The position numbers and the translations under genes were made by a program. Below the pieces are notes generated by a model. The model saw only the letters and a program-made list of their open reading frames with translations, made no database searches and was not told the origin of the DNA. From the NCBI RefSeq assembly GCF_006716425.1, contig NZ_VFOZ01000001.1:2170001-2234000 (forward strand): a stretch of DNA of 64,000 nucleotides, given 5' to 3'. Source of the DNA: Actinoallomurus bryophytorum (GTDB taxonomy: Bacteria > Actinomycetota > Actinomycetes > Streptosporangiales > Streptosporangiaceae). This document shows, one piece after another, positions 17,137 through 26,298 of this stretch; position 1 is the stretch's first letter; each line of letters opens with the position of its first letter.

Positions 17137-18420
17137 ATGACAGCCGACATGATTCTGATCTCGCAAGAAGCCGCTCAGCTGATCAAGACGAGCGGCCTAT
17201 GGGGTCATCTGTCGCTTCGAATCTCAGAGCCGGATGCGCTGGCAGGCGTCATCAGCGTGTCAGAGCAACAGAAGGTGATGCGGCCAGCGGCGCTGGAGCC
17301 CCGGAACCATGTCCTGCGCTGCGCAGGAACCGGCTCGGGTGTTTGGTACCGCGTGGGCCCTGAGCTGCACGGGGCCGCGCTGCTTGTTTCCGTACGCAGC
17401 AGCGGACTAACGCTGGAGGGCTTCCGCGGACACGTCCCATCGGGTTTCAAGACACCTGGCGCCATGGCCTACTACGCACTCACCTACGCACCCGGCGTTC
17501 ATGACCCGCCATACAACGAAGGTCAAATTCCCGAGCTGATGGCCTGGCACGTGTCCGCTGATGGCGCCTGGCCGATCAGCACGCAGGTCGAACCTCAGAC
17601 GCTGGGGCTCTCGCAGTTCGCCCCCTCCTGGCCGGTTGCTGAACTTTCCGAGTCCACCGTCATGCTCGTCGGCGGCGGAAGCATCGGCGGTGCCGCCGCG
17701 CATGCACTCGCGCTCTATGGAGTGGGGAATCTGCTGCTGGTTGACCCGGATCGTCTGGGCTGGCACAACCTGGTCCGCCACGTCACTTCCTCACGGCACG
17801 TCGGCCGCTACAAGGTCGATGCACTCGCCGACGAGCTGGCCCAGATCCGTTCCGAGACCCGCACCGAAGCCCTCCGCTTGGACGTTGTGGTCGATGCCGA
17901 TCGGATCCGCCCCCTGCTGCGGCGCACCCACGTCGTCTTGTGCGCCGCGGACGGAATCGCGCCCCGCCGGGTGGTCAGCCACCTGGCCCGCCGAGCCGGC
18001 ATCGACACAGTGCTCGCATGTGTCCTGCAAGACGGCGCCTTCGGCGAAATCCTGCGCCTGCGTCCCTGGGCCGACCGTGGCTGCCTGGTCTGCGAGCGTG
18101 AAACGCTGGCCACCGCAGGAGGAATGGACATCGAACCCAGCCTGGACGCCGGATACGGAACCGGAACCCGGCACCGGCCGATGACCGCTGTCGGAGGTGA
18201 CCTACACCTGGTCGGCCAGCTTGCCGCTAAGGTCGCGGTCGCGACCGTGCTTGAACGTCGCGGGCAGGCCGATCAGCGGCTCCCCGGTGAACACACCGTA
18301 TGGGCGCTAAGGCCACAGCCCGGCGCGGCTCCCCCGTTTGATCTCTCGCGCTCTGGCGAACTGCGCTGGTCACCCGCGCATCCACCGCGTCCTGGATGCC
18401 CCACCTGCCAGGCCCCATGA
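17137..18420 (+). CDS. CBASS E1-like (ThiF-family) adenylyltransferase
   Basis: The 427-residue protein has a ThiF/E1 nucleotide-binding core from about residue 170: VMLVGGGSIGGAAAHALALY, LLVDPDRLGWHNLVRH (Asp, Asn and Arg of the E1 active site), RYKVDAL, and VVLCAADG. Cys pairs (CLVCE and the C-terminal CPTC) could bind zinc, as in E1-type enzymes; which Cys forms a thioester is unclear. The first 165 residues are an extra domain of unknown fold. It should adenylate the CD-NTase C-terminus and pass it to the adjacent E2. It overlaps the JAB gene as ATGA. Confidence 0.85.
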   Translation: MTADMILISQEAAQLIKTSGLWGHLSLRISEPDALAGVISVSEQQKVMRPAALEPRNHVLRCAGTGSGVWYRVGPELHGAALLVSVRSSGLTLEGFRGHVPSGFKTPGAMAYYALTYAPGVHDPPYNEGQIPELMAWHVSADGAWPISTQVEPQTLGLSQFAPSWPVAELSESTVMLVGGGSIGGAAAHALALYGVGNLLLVDPDRLGWHNLVRHVTSSRHVGRYKVDALADELAQIRSETRTEALRLDVVVDADRIRPLLRRTHVVLCAADGIAPRRVVSHLARRAGIDTVLACVLQDGAFGEILRLRPWADRGCLVCERETLATAGGMDIEPSLDAGYGTGTRHRPMTAVGGDLHLVGQLAAKVAVATVLERRGQADQRLPGEHTVWALRPQPGAAPPFDLSRSGELRWSPAHPPRPGCPTCQAP

Positions 18421-18947
18421 CCGCAGCGCCGGAAACGATCACTCGGATCCACCTGCTGCAGGAGGCCGCCACCAGCCTCGCCGCCGAAGCAGTGCACTCA
18501 GCCGACGGGCGCGAAACCGGCGGGATACTCCTAGGTGCCCTCCGCCCGGACGGCGTTGCGGAGGTCCATTACGCAGGTGGGCCCGGACCGGTCGCGGTGC
18601 GCACCCCCGACTTCTTCCTCCGGGATCTCCGCCACGCGCAACGCCTCGCCGACCAGGAATTCACGCGAAGCGGCAACGTCTGGATCGGTGACTGGCATAC
18701 GCATCCGCACGGCAATCCAGCACCGAGTGCACGCGACGTAGCCACCTACGCCAAGCTGCTGTCCGACCAAGAGCTGGGATTCAAAGCATTCCTCGCATTG
18801 ATCCTCTGCCCCGGCCGCCTCGGATGGGACCAGCCGCACATCGCCGGCTGGGCCTACCAGCAGGGACAAGCCACTCCCGTCCCCATCTCGGTTTTCGGCC
18901 GCGTCCACGCTCACAAACCAAAGACTTCGCCGAAAGAGACGACGTGA
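18417..18947 (+). CDS. CBASS JAB/JAMM-type isopeptidase (Cap3-like)
   Basis: The 176-residue protein has the JAMM zinc-protease motif: Glu33 in GRETGGILLG, then DWHTHPHGNPAPSARD with His94, His96, Ser104 and Asp107 (HxHPx6SxxD). Cap3 enzymes cleave CD-NTase conjugates and so reverse the priming by E1/E2. ATG at 18417 overlaps the E1 stop as ATGA, and the gene overlaps the effector as GTGA, so the operon is fully coupled. Confidence 0.88.
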   Translation: MTAAPETITRIHLLQEAATSLAAEAVHSADGRETGGILLGALRPDGVAEVHYAGGPGPVAVRTPDFFLRDLRHAQRLADQEFTRSGNVWIGDWHTHPHGNPAPSARDVATYAKLLSDQELGFKAFLALILCPGRLGWDQPHIAGWAYQQGQATPVPISVFGRVHAHKPKTSPKETT

Positions 18948-20416
18948 CCTACCCCAGCCCGGCCAGCGGACCAGCCTCACGCAGCGGCGTGCGTCGTGTC
19001 GGTGACGCCTATCAAGACCTAGTCGCTTGGTCTGCCGTACTACTCGCATTGCGACCTGACAGCGACGTGCTGCAAATCGAGATGGAGGTCAACGATGCCG
19101 GGAACGTCGATGACGTGATCGTCCGCCACCGGACAGCCCCCCACCGCTACACCCAGGTCAAATACGCAGCCTCGGCAGCGACGCCCGTCAACACCAGCTA
19201 CCTCACCTCCCGCCGCCGAGGCAGCACGTCCTTGCTGGAAAAGTTCTACAGCAGCTGGAAACTGCTCCGAGAGCGTCCCGGCGGCGCCATCCTGGAACTG
19301 GTCACCAACCGAGAGCTGGACGCCACCGATCCGTTGCTGAAGCTCTGCGACGGTCGTACCGACATGCTCATGCCAGCCGCCGACCGGATCACCGACCGGT
19401 CCGAGGCCGGCAAGACCCTCATTGCATGGGCGCAGCACCTGGGTGTGGACCGCGGCACGGTGCAATCAATGCTCGAGCAGCTTGTCTTCCGGACCGGCCG
19501 CAAAGTCTCAGCCGAGGAAGAACGCGCGACCGCGCTCATGTTGGCCGCCGGGCTCCGCGCCGACAAAAAATCTTTGCTCTTGGGCACCTCAACCATCGCC
19601 GAATGGGTACGTCAGGGCCGACGTGTCCTCACCCGCGACGACATACAGGGCGAGGTTGAAGCCTTGGCACTGCGCACCAGCGAGCCCAGAGCGATCCTCC
19701 TCATCCAGGCGATCCGCCGTGACCCCCATCCCGACGACGCCACGATCGCCGTGGACTGGGTCGACCTCTACGAAGGCGACGAACCCGCGGCCCGACGACG
19801 CCCGAAAGAATCCGACGCATGGACGCGCATGGACGCCGAACTCCGTTCCGCCGTCCAGACCCTGGAAGACGGCGGGCATCGCGACATCCTCGTAAGCGGC
19901 AAGATGCGCCTGGGAACTGCCTTCACCGTCGGTGCACGACTGGCTCAGGTGACCGGGACGAGCATCAGCTACGACCACTACGGCACCGTATGGTCCAGCG
20001 ACTCACCCCGGATTCCCGTCCCTGCGCTTCGCCTCACCCGCACTCCTCTCGGTCAAGGCGACGATCTCGCGGTGGCGTTCGGCATCACACGCGACCCCAC
20101 GAACGCGGTCGTCAGCTACCTACGCAAAAACCAAATCCCGGTACGGGAACTACTCACCCTCGTCCCAGCAGATGGAGATCACGATCAGTCGGTCGCCGGC
20201 CCCGGACAGGCCGTGACCCTCGCCCAAGAGCTACGCAACCAGGTCCGTACAGAACTGGAACGACAACCAGCAGACCGAATCCACCTCTTCCAAGCGTGCC
20301 CGTGCGCCCTCGCGCTACTAACTGGCCATCGTTGGAACCGCGTCGCTCGGACCCTTGTCTATGAAGACCTCGGCGCCGGCCATGGCTACCTGCCAGCCTT
20401 CACGGTTTCAGCCTGA
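18944..20416 (+). CDS. CBASS effector: nuclease-SAVED protein (Cap4-like)
   Basis: The 490-residue protein starts with a DUF4297-like PD-(D/E)xK nuclease: GDAYQDLVAWSAVLLAL, acidic residues at 46/48 and Asp56/57 (NVDDVIV), then QVKYA with Lys73. From about residue 300 it has a SAVED sensor domain: ILVSGKMRLGTAFTVGARLA, LAVAFGITRDP and RIHLFQACPCALALLTGHRW, ending with YEDLGAGHGYLPAF. Cap4 effectors bind cyclic nucleotides through SAVED and then degrade dsDNA, killing the infected cell. The GTG start overlaps the JAB stop. The ligand is unknown. Confidence 0.86.
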   Translation: MTYPSPASGPASRSGVRRVGDAYQDLVAWSAVLLALRPDSDVLQIEMEVNDAGNVDDVIVRHRTAPHRYTQVKYAASAATPVNTSYLTSRRRGSTSLLEKFYSSWKLLRERPGGAILELVTNRELDATDPLLKLCDGRTDMLMPAADRITDRSEAGKTLIAWAQHLGVDRGTVQSMLEQLVFRTGRKVSAEEERATALMLAAGLRADKKSLLLGTSTIAEWVRQGRRVLTRDDIQGEVEALALRTSEPRAILLIQAIRRDPHPDDATIAVDWVDLYEGDEPAARRRPKESDAWTRMDAELRSAVQTLEDGGHRDILVSGKMRLGTAFTVGARLAQVTGTSISYDHYGTVWSSDSPRIPVPALRLTRTPLGQGDDLAVAFGITRDPTNAVVSYLRKNQIPVRELLTLVPADGDHDQSVAGPGQAVTLAQELRNQVRTELERQPADRIHLFQACPCALALLTGHRWNRVARTLVYEDLGAGHGYLPAFTVSA

Positions 20417-20680
20417 CTAAAATTGGTGCAATGAATCCCATATCCATTTCTTGCCCATTAACCAAGGAATGCCTGGGCTACGTCGCCGCAACACAATAGC
20501 GTCGAGGTCTACATACAACGGGTATGCCGTTCGGCGAGAGTGCACCAACTGAGGCGAGACAGGACCGCCACCTGTCACCCGGCTGGCCCTACCTCGACAA
20601 AGGTTGGGCCGGCTCCTGCCCACCGAAAAGAACGCGAAGATTGCCGGGGGGCTAACCACCCAGGTGCTGCCGCTAATTTC

Positions 20681-21568
20681 CTAGACGGCTAGGTTTATAT
20701 CTTCTTTCTCCGCTAGTTCGCGGGATGGACCTCTAAGTTCTAGCAGCGCGTCCCCGACGGCTATGAGGAGAGTTTCGTCGTGCGCATGGGCCCAACGCGC
20801 TCCCCTAATTTCGATCGCCGATGAGGTGAGAAGGTTGGCTAGCTCTCGCGTGCTTGGCCCGTCCCACCAGGACAGCCTTGGCCTTCCGGTGAACTTGTCG
20901 ATGTCTAGTTCGGCTCGGTTGTCCCAGTGTCTCCATAGAATATTGATGCGGGACATCACTGCCGATAGCAGCGTAGCGTGGCGAGCCAGCGTCCACTCGG
21001 CTAGGTCGGTGAGCTCCACAGGAGTGAGTCCTGCCTCTTCCCACAGGGGCGTGTCCTGTTGACGATTCTCAGATCGACTCGTCTCGCTGTGTAGCGATCT
21101 CGTCACATCGTCTGCGCTCATCGAGCGAGGTTCGCATAGCTCCATTTTTCCGCCTGTAGGCAGATGAATGAGCCGGATCTGACTTTTCCCGGTACTATCG
21201 AGCCTAAGTCCCGGGATCCCGGAGCATCGCGGTACTCCAGTGGCACTGATGTGGACTCTGGGCAGAAGATAGCTCGCGACGCGTGCGGCTACGGTCCACC
21301 CAGTAACGAGACGGTCAGGCTGAGGCGACACCCAACTGTAGTAGACGAACATGTCCCTGAATGAGCGCCCTCCCTTGGTGTCCCATCCGACTGATCGCCG
21401 CGGACTTAGAAGACACCAAAGCAAAAGTGCTTGAAATTCCTGCTGACGCCTGATTTCGGTGTCGATCACTCGTCGACCGTTGACCCGGGCTGAGAGTTCG
21501 AGCTGCGCAGGTCCGCCAAGCAGGCGGGCACACTCATCGAATCGGCGTTTGTCGTTGACGTGCGGCAT
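20681..21568 (-). CDS. Hypothetical protein downstream of CBASS
   Basis: The 295-residue product is not recognised. It has a hydrophobic patch ALLLWCLLSP near residue 50, aromatic-rich segments (DMFVYYSWVSPQPDR), and a central region with TPVELTDLAEWTLARHATLL. Base composition is visibly lower in GC than neighbouring genes, which suggests a separate origin. It converges on the CBASS effector, so it need not be part of that system. The Met start at 21568 lies well before the first conserved-looking stretch and is uncertain. Confidence 0.6.
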   Translation of the reverse strand: MPHVNDKRRFDECARLLGGPAQLELSARVNGRRVIDTEIRRQQEFQALLLWCLLSPRRSVGWDTKGGRSFRDMFVYYSWVSPQPDRLVTGWTVAARVASYLLPRVHISATGVPRCSGIPGLRLDSTGKSQIRLIHLPTGGKMELCEPRSMSADDVTRSLHSETSRSENRQQDTPLWEEAGLTPVELTDLAEWTLARHATLLSAVMSRINILWRHWDNRAELDIDKFTGRPRLSWWDGPSTRELANLLTSSAIEIRGARWAHAHDETLLIAVGDALLELRGPSRELAEKEDINLAV

Positions 21569-22206
21569 GATTCCCCTGGTTCCCTGCGACTCACATCCCG
21601 GACTGCGGCCGCATATCAGAGGCCATGGCGAAAGAACTATTTAGTGCCTGGAGTCCAGGGGCTGGGCATCACACCCTGCGGGTCACTTACTACTCATACC
21701 GGGTGAGCAATTCACCACATGCGCGCCCCCTGAGCACGCCAAAAGTGTAGCTACGCGGCGGGTCAGGCCAGGATCGACACGCCAGATAGAGTCGGCGATG
21801 CGGCGAGCAGGACCACCCAGCGCGATCCCGCCGATCCCGTATCGCCGTTGATGTGGGTCAATGCCAGGCGAGCCTCAATGGCCTGCGCCAGCTCATCATC
21901 GCTCGGATCGGTAGCCGGAGCAGGTCGAGGCGTGCTCAAGGTCGGTCGGAGTCGCAGGGCCGCTGCCGCAGGCCAGGTAGCGCATTGCTCGGTGGTCGGC
22001 AGGCCCACGGCTCACTCACCTTTAGTACACCGCGTACGTTCTCGCAGCTGGCCACCGCTGCGGCGAGACAGGAACAGTCCCCGGCTGCGGCGGCATCGTT
22101 GCCCGTGGTGCCCGCTGCTGCGGCGAGCGGGCGGCGCCATTTCGCGTGTACCGCTCTACCTCGCAGGCAACCCTCGTTTTGGGCCAGGCCCTGGGCATCT
22201 TCCGAG
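21569..22206. other. Gene-poor region with one doubtful small ORF
   Basis: The only plausible frame is 21763-22008 on the minus strand (81 codons; contains DPSDDELAQAIEARLALTH, which could form a helix). It has no recognised family or clear ribosome site. The rest shows no tRNA, hairpin or conserved coding pattern. The 21570-21740 segment is the less GC-rich upstream flank of the hypothetical gene. Confidence 0.35.
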
Positions 22207-22701
22207 TCAGGACACATCGTGGTGCGGGCATAGTTGGCGTTGCCGGTAGCCGCCAGGGACGTCGGTGGCGACGGTTTTCCAGAAGGCTTGGGAGTCGCGG
22301 AAGTGCCCGCCGAGGGTGTGCCAGGCCAGGCCTGGGTGCCCGGCGCGTAGCGCGGCGAGTCCTGCGGAAGCCAGGCCGCACCGCTGGTACTGCGGCAGGG
22401 TGAACGGCTGTTCGACCCAACCGAGCTTGCAGCGCCGACAGATCAGGTAGTCGACCGCGAATGCGTATTCGCCGTTCAGGTTGGCTGCGCGCTGGCGCCA
22501 TCCAGTGCGCTCGGCTGAGACCGTGTCCTGCCACGGAGCGTTCAAGCGGGGTACGGTCGGCCAGCCCGGCCGTTTGCCGAGGCGTCCACCACTGACGCGC
22601 TGCAGCACTTCACGCCAGATTGTCCGGCCGGATGCGTATCCGACCTCATGAGCGCGCGTAGCCAGGCGAACCGCAGCGCGTCTGCCGTCCTCGACCTTCA
22701 T
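22207..22701 (-). CDS. GNAT-like protein of unknown role
   Basis: The 164-residue product has a GNAT-like central and C-terminal part: VDYLICRRCKLGWVEQP, then QRCGLASAGLAALRAGHPG resembling the acetyl-CoA loop, and WHTLGGHFRDSQAFWKTV. The N-terminal third is basic (RLATRAHEVGYASGRTIWREV). It lies beside the integrase gene in the same direction with a 60-bp gap. A Cys-pair (CRRC) could bind metal. Enzymatic activity is not certain. Confidence 0.65.
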   Translation of the reverse strand: MKVEDGRRAAVRLATRAHEVGYASGRTIWREVLQRVSGGRLGKRPGWPTVPRLNAPWQDTVSAERTGWRQRAANLNGEYAFAVDYLICRRCKLGWVEQPFTLPQYQRCGLASAGLAALRAGHPGLAWHTLGGHFRDSQAFWKTVATDVPGGYRQRQLCPHHDVS

Positions 22702-22761
22702 GCTGCGATCGTGCCAGAGACAAAACCACCGCCGGGTGCCCGCGCTAATAGGCCACGTGGA

Positions 22762-24300
22762 TCAGCTGAGGTCGCGTTCACCTTCCGGCGCGAGAGCGAG
22801 GAGTGCGGCGGTGTTTTCGGCCGCGTCTTTGGCGAGTTGGGGGTAGACGCTGGTGTAGGTGTCGCGCGTGTAGGCGCTGGTGACGTGGCCGAGGGTGTGC
22901 TGGACGATTTTGATGTCGATGCCGGCGGCGAGCATCAGGGACGCGGCGCCGTGGCGCAGGTCGTGCAGCCGGATCGGCGGGAGCCCGGCTTGATAGGCCA
23001 GCCATTGGAACTGGTCGGTGACGTGGGCGGGGTGCAGGGGCTGACCGGCCTCGTCGGTGAAGAAGAACTCTGATTCACCCAGCCCCGCGGCGAGACGTTC
23101 GCGGTTCTGCCGGGCGCGGTGGTGGCGGAGGATTTTGATGGTGTTGGTGTCCAGGTCGACGGTGCGGTCGCTGGCGTCGGTTTTGGGCTTGCCTTGGCGG
23201 GGGTTCCAGCCGAGTTGGGTGATCTGCCAGCTGATCCCGACGGTGCCGTTCTTGAGGTCGACTTCGGTGGTGCGAACGCCGCAAGCTTCGCCGCGACGCA
23301 AACCACGTAGGGCGATCAGCCGGTACAGCGGGTACAGCCGGTGTTTTCGGGCTTGGCCGAGGAACCGGCTGGTCTGCTCCGGTGTCCAGACCATGACCGG
23401 GGACGGCCGTGGCGTGCCGATGTAGGCCTCGATGACGTTGACGCGTTTGCCGCCCGCGCGTTCGCGCACAGCGGCCAGGTGGGCGGCGTGGGCGGTTTTC
23501 CAGGCGGCGACGCGTTCGTCGGTCCACACCAGCGGCTTGGGCCGGGTGGCGGGCGGGAGTTCGACGATCGCGGCGGGGTTGAAGTCGATGAGGCGTTCGT
23601 GCTTGATGGCAATGTTGAGCGCGTGCCGCAGGGTGGCTTGGATGTTGCGCATGGTCGGCGGGTTGACCACCCGACGCCATTTCACCTTCACCCTCAGGGC
23701 AGGGTCATCGCTGACGCGAGCTTCTCGAATGACATCGTTGTATTCCTCGATCGCATCGAACATGTCGGCGATGTCGGCGACCCGGAGTTCCTCGACGGGG
23801 ATATGGCCGAGGTAGGGCTTGAGGTAGAGCTTGATGTCGCTGGCGTAGCGGGCCCGGGTGCCTTCGCTGATCTTCTTCTTGCCGTTCAGCCAGATGTCGA
23901 CCCACTCCCCGACCAGGATCCTTTGGTCCAGACGCTGGCCGGTGCGGACCTTACGGCGGACGGTGTCAGCGTCGGGCAGTTTCCGGCTGGTCTTGACGGT
24001 CTCGACGATGAAGTCGGCGATCTTGATCTGAATCTGGGCGACCTTGCTGATGCCGAGCAGCTCGACGACCTGAGTGATCTCTTCCTCGGCCGTGTCCTGG
24101 GAAGCGAACCCGCCCCGCCGCAGCGGACTGCGGCGGGTGCCGTCGGCGTTGGGCGGGAGTTCGAGTTGGTAGGACCAGGTGCCGTGGTGGGGGCTCCACT
24201 GGCCGTTGCGGCGCCGCAGTTTGGGGCACTTGCGGCCGAGGAGGCGACCGGTCTCCTGGTCGCGGCAGCCGCAGAGTTTGAACGTCTTCCTGCTGGCCAT
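22762..24300 (-). CDS. Tyrosine site-specific integrase
   Basis: The 512-residue protein is a phage-type integrase: N-terminal basic arm-binding region with possible zinc ligands (FKLCGCRDQETGRLLGRKC), a core-binding SAM-like domain (VGEWVDIWLNGKKKISEGTRARYASD region), and a catalytic domain with Arg in ALRGLRRGEACG, HDLRHG (about 446-450), TLGHVTS (about 470) and the nucleophile in DTYTSVY (about 482). It should integrate and excise the element. The excisionase gene lies 5 bp upstream. The ATG at 24300 was chosen because residues upstream belong to the excisionase frame region. Confidence 0.95.
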   Translation of the reverse strand: MASRKTFKLCGCRDQETGRLLGRKCPKLRRRNGQWSPHHGTWSYQLELPPNADGTRRSPLRRGGFASQDTAEEEITQVVELLGISKVAQIQIKIADFIVETVKTSRKLPDADTVRRKVRTGQRLDQRILVGEWVDIWLNGKKKISEGTRARYASDIKLYLKPYLGHIPVEELRVADIADMFDAIEEYNDVIREARVSDDPALRVKVKWRRVVNPPTMRNIQATLRHALNIAIKHERLIDFNPAAIVELPPATRPKPLVWTDERVAAWKTAHAAHLAAVRERAGGKRVNVIEAYIGTPRPSPVMVWTPEQTSRFLGQARKHRLYPLYRLIALRGLRRGEACGVRTTEVDLKNGTVGISWQITQLGWNPRQGKPKTDASDRTVDLDTNTIKILRHHRARQNRERLAAGLGESEFFFTDEAGQPLHPAHVTDQFQWLAYQAGLPPIRLHDLRHGAASLMLAAGIDIKIVQHTLGHVTSAYTRDTYTSVYPQLAKDAAENTAALLALAPEGERDLS

Positions 24301-24305
24301 CTGCT

Positions 24306-24554
24306 CTACTCGCCTTCTGGTTCGGGGCGGCCTGCGCCGCCTGGGTAGCCGAGCAGGGTGAGCAGCTCCGGGGTGGGCACCAGGTAGGTCTTGCCGACCC
24401 GCAGGACCCGGCACGGAAATTCACCGGACTGGGCAAGCTCATAGGACTTGGTGCGACCGATCCCCAGGGCTTTCCCGGCAGTGATCAGGTCGACCACGGC
24501 CGGGAGTTCACCCAGCTCCGCCAGCGACATCCCGGCCCTCACCACGGCCACCAC
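24306..24554 (-). CDS. Excisionase-like helix-turn-helix protein
   Basis: The 82-residue protein has a MerR/excisionase-type winged helix: VDLITAGKALGIGRTKSYEL, then FPCRVLRVGKTYLVPTPELL. Its position 5 bp ahead of the integrase gene is the usual int-xis pair. It would bind near the attachment sites and drive excision. An internal Met at 24530 is an alternative start. Confidence 0.85.
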   Translation of the reverse strand: MVAVVRAGMSLAELGELPAVVDLITAGKALGIGRTKSYELAQSGEFPCRVLRVGKTYLVPTPELLTLLGYPGGAGRPEPEGE

Positions 24555-24773
24555 CCATGGGCGCAGCCCGGGATGATCCGGGTCCTCACCGGCGAATCCG
24601 AGGCGGGCTTGTTGGCCGACGGCCGTCCTGGTTCGAGGTGGCCGCCGGTGGTCTGTAGATCCGCCTGGGACGGTGGATATCGACGCTCGGCTCGACGCCG
24701 GGTGTCAAGCCGAATCCAGTGGTGGGCGCTGCTCACAGCAGTGCGTCGTTGCTGTCGCCTCCACCGGTGGGTG

Positions 24774-25787
24774 CTATCGATCATGGGGCCGGTCTCCCGG
24801 CGGGCGTCGGAGGATCAGGACTTCCTCGTGGGCGTTGACGTGTAGCGGGAGTCCGGCGGTGCGGGCTTTGCGGGTTTCGTGCATCGCGAAGAAGCTGGCG
24901 CGGGTGACCAGATGGTCGTCCTTGATGCCGCACAACAAGGCGACCAGCCGCTGAACCGGTTCCAGGCCGGCGTCTTGGGCGGCGGCCCAAACTTGGGCGG
25001 GGAAGTCGATGAGGTGGCCGTGGCGGCGGAACGGGCGGGTGGTGATCGCGACGATCCCGCCCGGTCGCAGCAACGGCAGGCAGCCGGTCAGGATGTCGGT
25101 GAATCCCGATAGCAGCCGGTCGTGGCTGCCGTGGGCAAGGTTGCGGGGGTTCTTGCCGTAGTCGTAGTCGTATTTGCGGACGCCGCCGCGGCCGGTTTCG
25201 CGGGTGGAGCGGACCTGGCCGTGGGTGGCCTGCCCGTACGGGGGTGAGGTCAGCAGCAACGCGACCTTCCCCAGGATGTGCGGGTCGGTGATCAGGGCAC
25301 CGGCGTTGCGGGCGTCGCCGGTGACGACGGCCCCGGTTCCACTGGCGCCGTGCTCGCGGGCCAGGTCGAGGTTGGCGCGGGCCAGGTTCGCCCACCGGCG
25401 TTCGCATTCGACCCCGATGCCAACCCGGTCCAGGTGGATGGCTTCGACCAGGGTGGTGCCAATTCCGCACATCGGGTCCAGCACGAGTTCACCGGGCTGG
25501 GTGTAGCTGGTGATCGCGGTGGCCGCCAGGGTGGGCAGCATCTTGGCGGGGTGGGAGGTAGTGGCGGGCAGATACCGGCCGCGGCGCTGCCAGACGGCGG
25601 GACGCTGTGCGCACGCCCACACCGACAGCGGCACCGTCTCCTGGGTGCTGGCCGAGTTTTGATCCGGGTCAAGGGTGGGGTGCTGGTTCAGTCCGTCGGG
25701 CTGGTGGTCGGGTCCGGAGGCGGACCGGTGATCGGGGCCGGAGCGGGGCTGGTGGTCGGAGGGGTCGTGGGGATGGCTGTGGTGCAT
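24774..25787 (-). CDS. DNA methyltransferase (N6/N4 type)
   Basis: The protein (337 residues from the ATG at 25787; a frame start at 25835 is possible) has motif I LVLDPMCGIGTTLVEA and the catalytic motif LLLTSPPYGQ, in the order typical of exocyclic-amino methyltransferases. The N-terminal 40 residues are low complexity (His/Pro/Asp). No cognate endonuclease is nearby, so it may be a solitary methylase that protects the element from host restriction. It is divergent from the transfer operon across the TAGGCA-repeat region. Confidence 0.85.
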   Translation of the reverse strand: MHHSHPHDPSDHQPRSGPDHRSASGPDHQPDGLNQHPTLDPDQNSASTQETVPLSVWACAQRPAVWQRRGRYLPATTSHPAKMLPTLAATAITSYTQPGELVLDPMCGIGTTLVEAIHLDRVGIGVECERRWANLARANLDLAREHGASGTGAVVTGDARNAGALITDPHILGKVALLLTSPPYGQATHGQVRSTRETGRGGVRKYDYDYGKNPRNLAHGSHDRLLSGFTDILTGCLPLLRPGGIVAITTRPFRRHGHLIDFPAQVWAAAQDAGLEPVQRLVALLCGIKDDHLVTRASFFAMHETRKARTAGLPLHVNAHEEVLILRRPPGDRPHDR

Positions 25788-25839
25788 TGCGGATGCTTCT
25801 GCGTATCCATCCCTCGTACGGCACGCCCCCAGCAAAGCC

Positions 25840-26245
25840 GGGTGCTTAGGCAGTTCTTGGGCACGCGCGTAGGCACTCGAACGGCACCCTTAAGCACAGC
25901 CCGCAGGTGTACATAGGCACGCCGATGTCCACCGGTAGGCAAGCTCACGGGGGCTTAGCAAGTTTCCTGACCCGTCGCAGTCCCGTTAGGCACGGTGATG
26001 TCTACCTTGGGCACGCGGTAGGCACGCGCTCGTCCACCTCGGGCATGTCATAGGCAAGCGCTTGTCCACCTCGGGCACGCCGTAGCAAGCCCGACGTCCA
26101 GCGCCGGCAACCCATGAGCGTGGCAGTGTGCGCGGGCGGTGGTTGTCGTCATGGCGTTGGGCACGTATCGGGCTTAGGCATTTGCTGGGCAGGCGATCGG
26201 TAGGCACACAGGTCGAGTGGTGCGCCTAAGAAGTGCCTAGGCGGC
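25840..26245. repeat. Iteron-like intergenic region with nine TAGGCA repeats
   Basis: TAGGCA occurs exactly, in one orientation, at 25847, 25870, 25914, 25936, 25987, 26019, 26051, 26175 and 26201, with degenerate copies (TTAGCA at 25955, TAGCAAG at 26083) between. Most are followed by C or AG. A second motif, GTCCACCTCGGGCA, appears at about 26032 and 26064. Gaps are mostly 20-50 bp. The region lies between divergent genes, where an origin of replication, origin of transfer or operator array would be expected. Which of these it is cannot be decided from sequence. Confidence 0.7.
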
Positions 26246-26298
26246 CTGGCTCTCTGGGATCGACAGATTCGCGATCCCCACCGAAAGGGAGCCCGGTG

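Noticed and set aside
20417-20659. Minus-strand ORF of 80 codons between CBASS and the hypothetical gene
   Set aside because: No family, no ribosome site and a composition like non-coding DNA.
25840-26245. CRISPR array
   Set aside because: The repeat unit is only six or seven bases, spacing is irregular and no cas gene is present.
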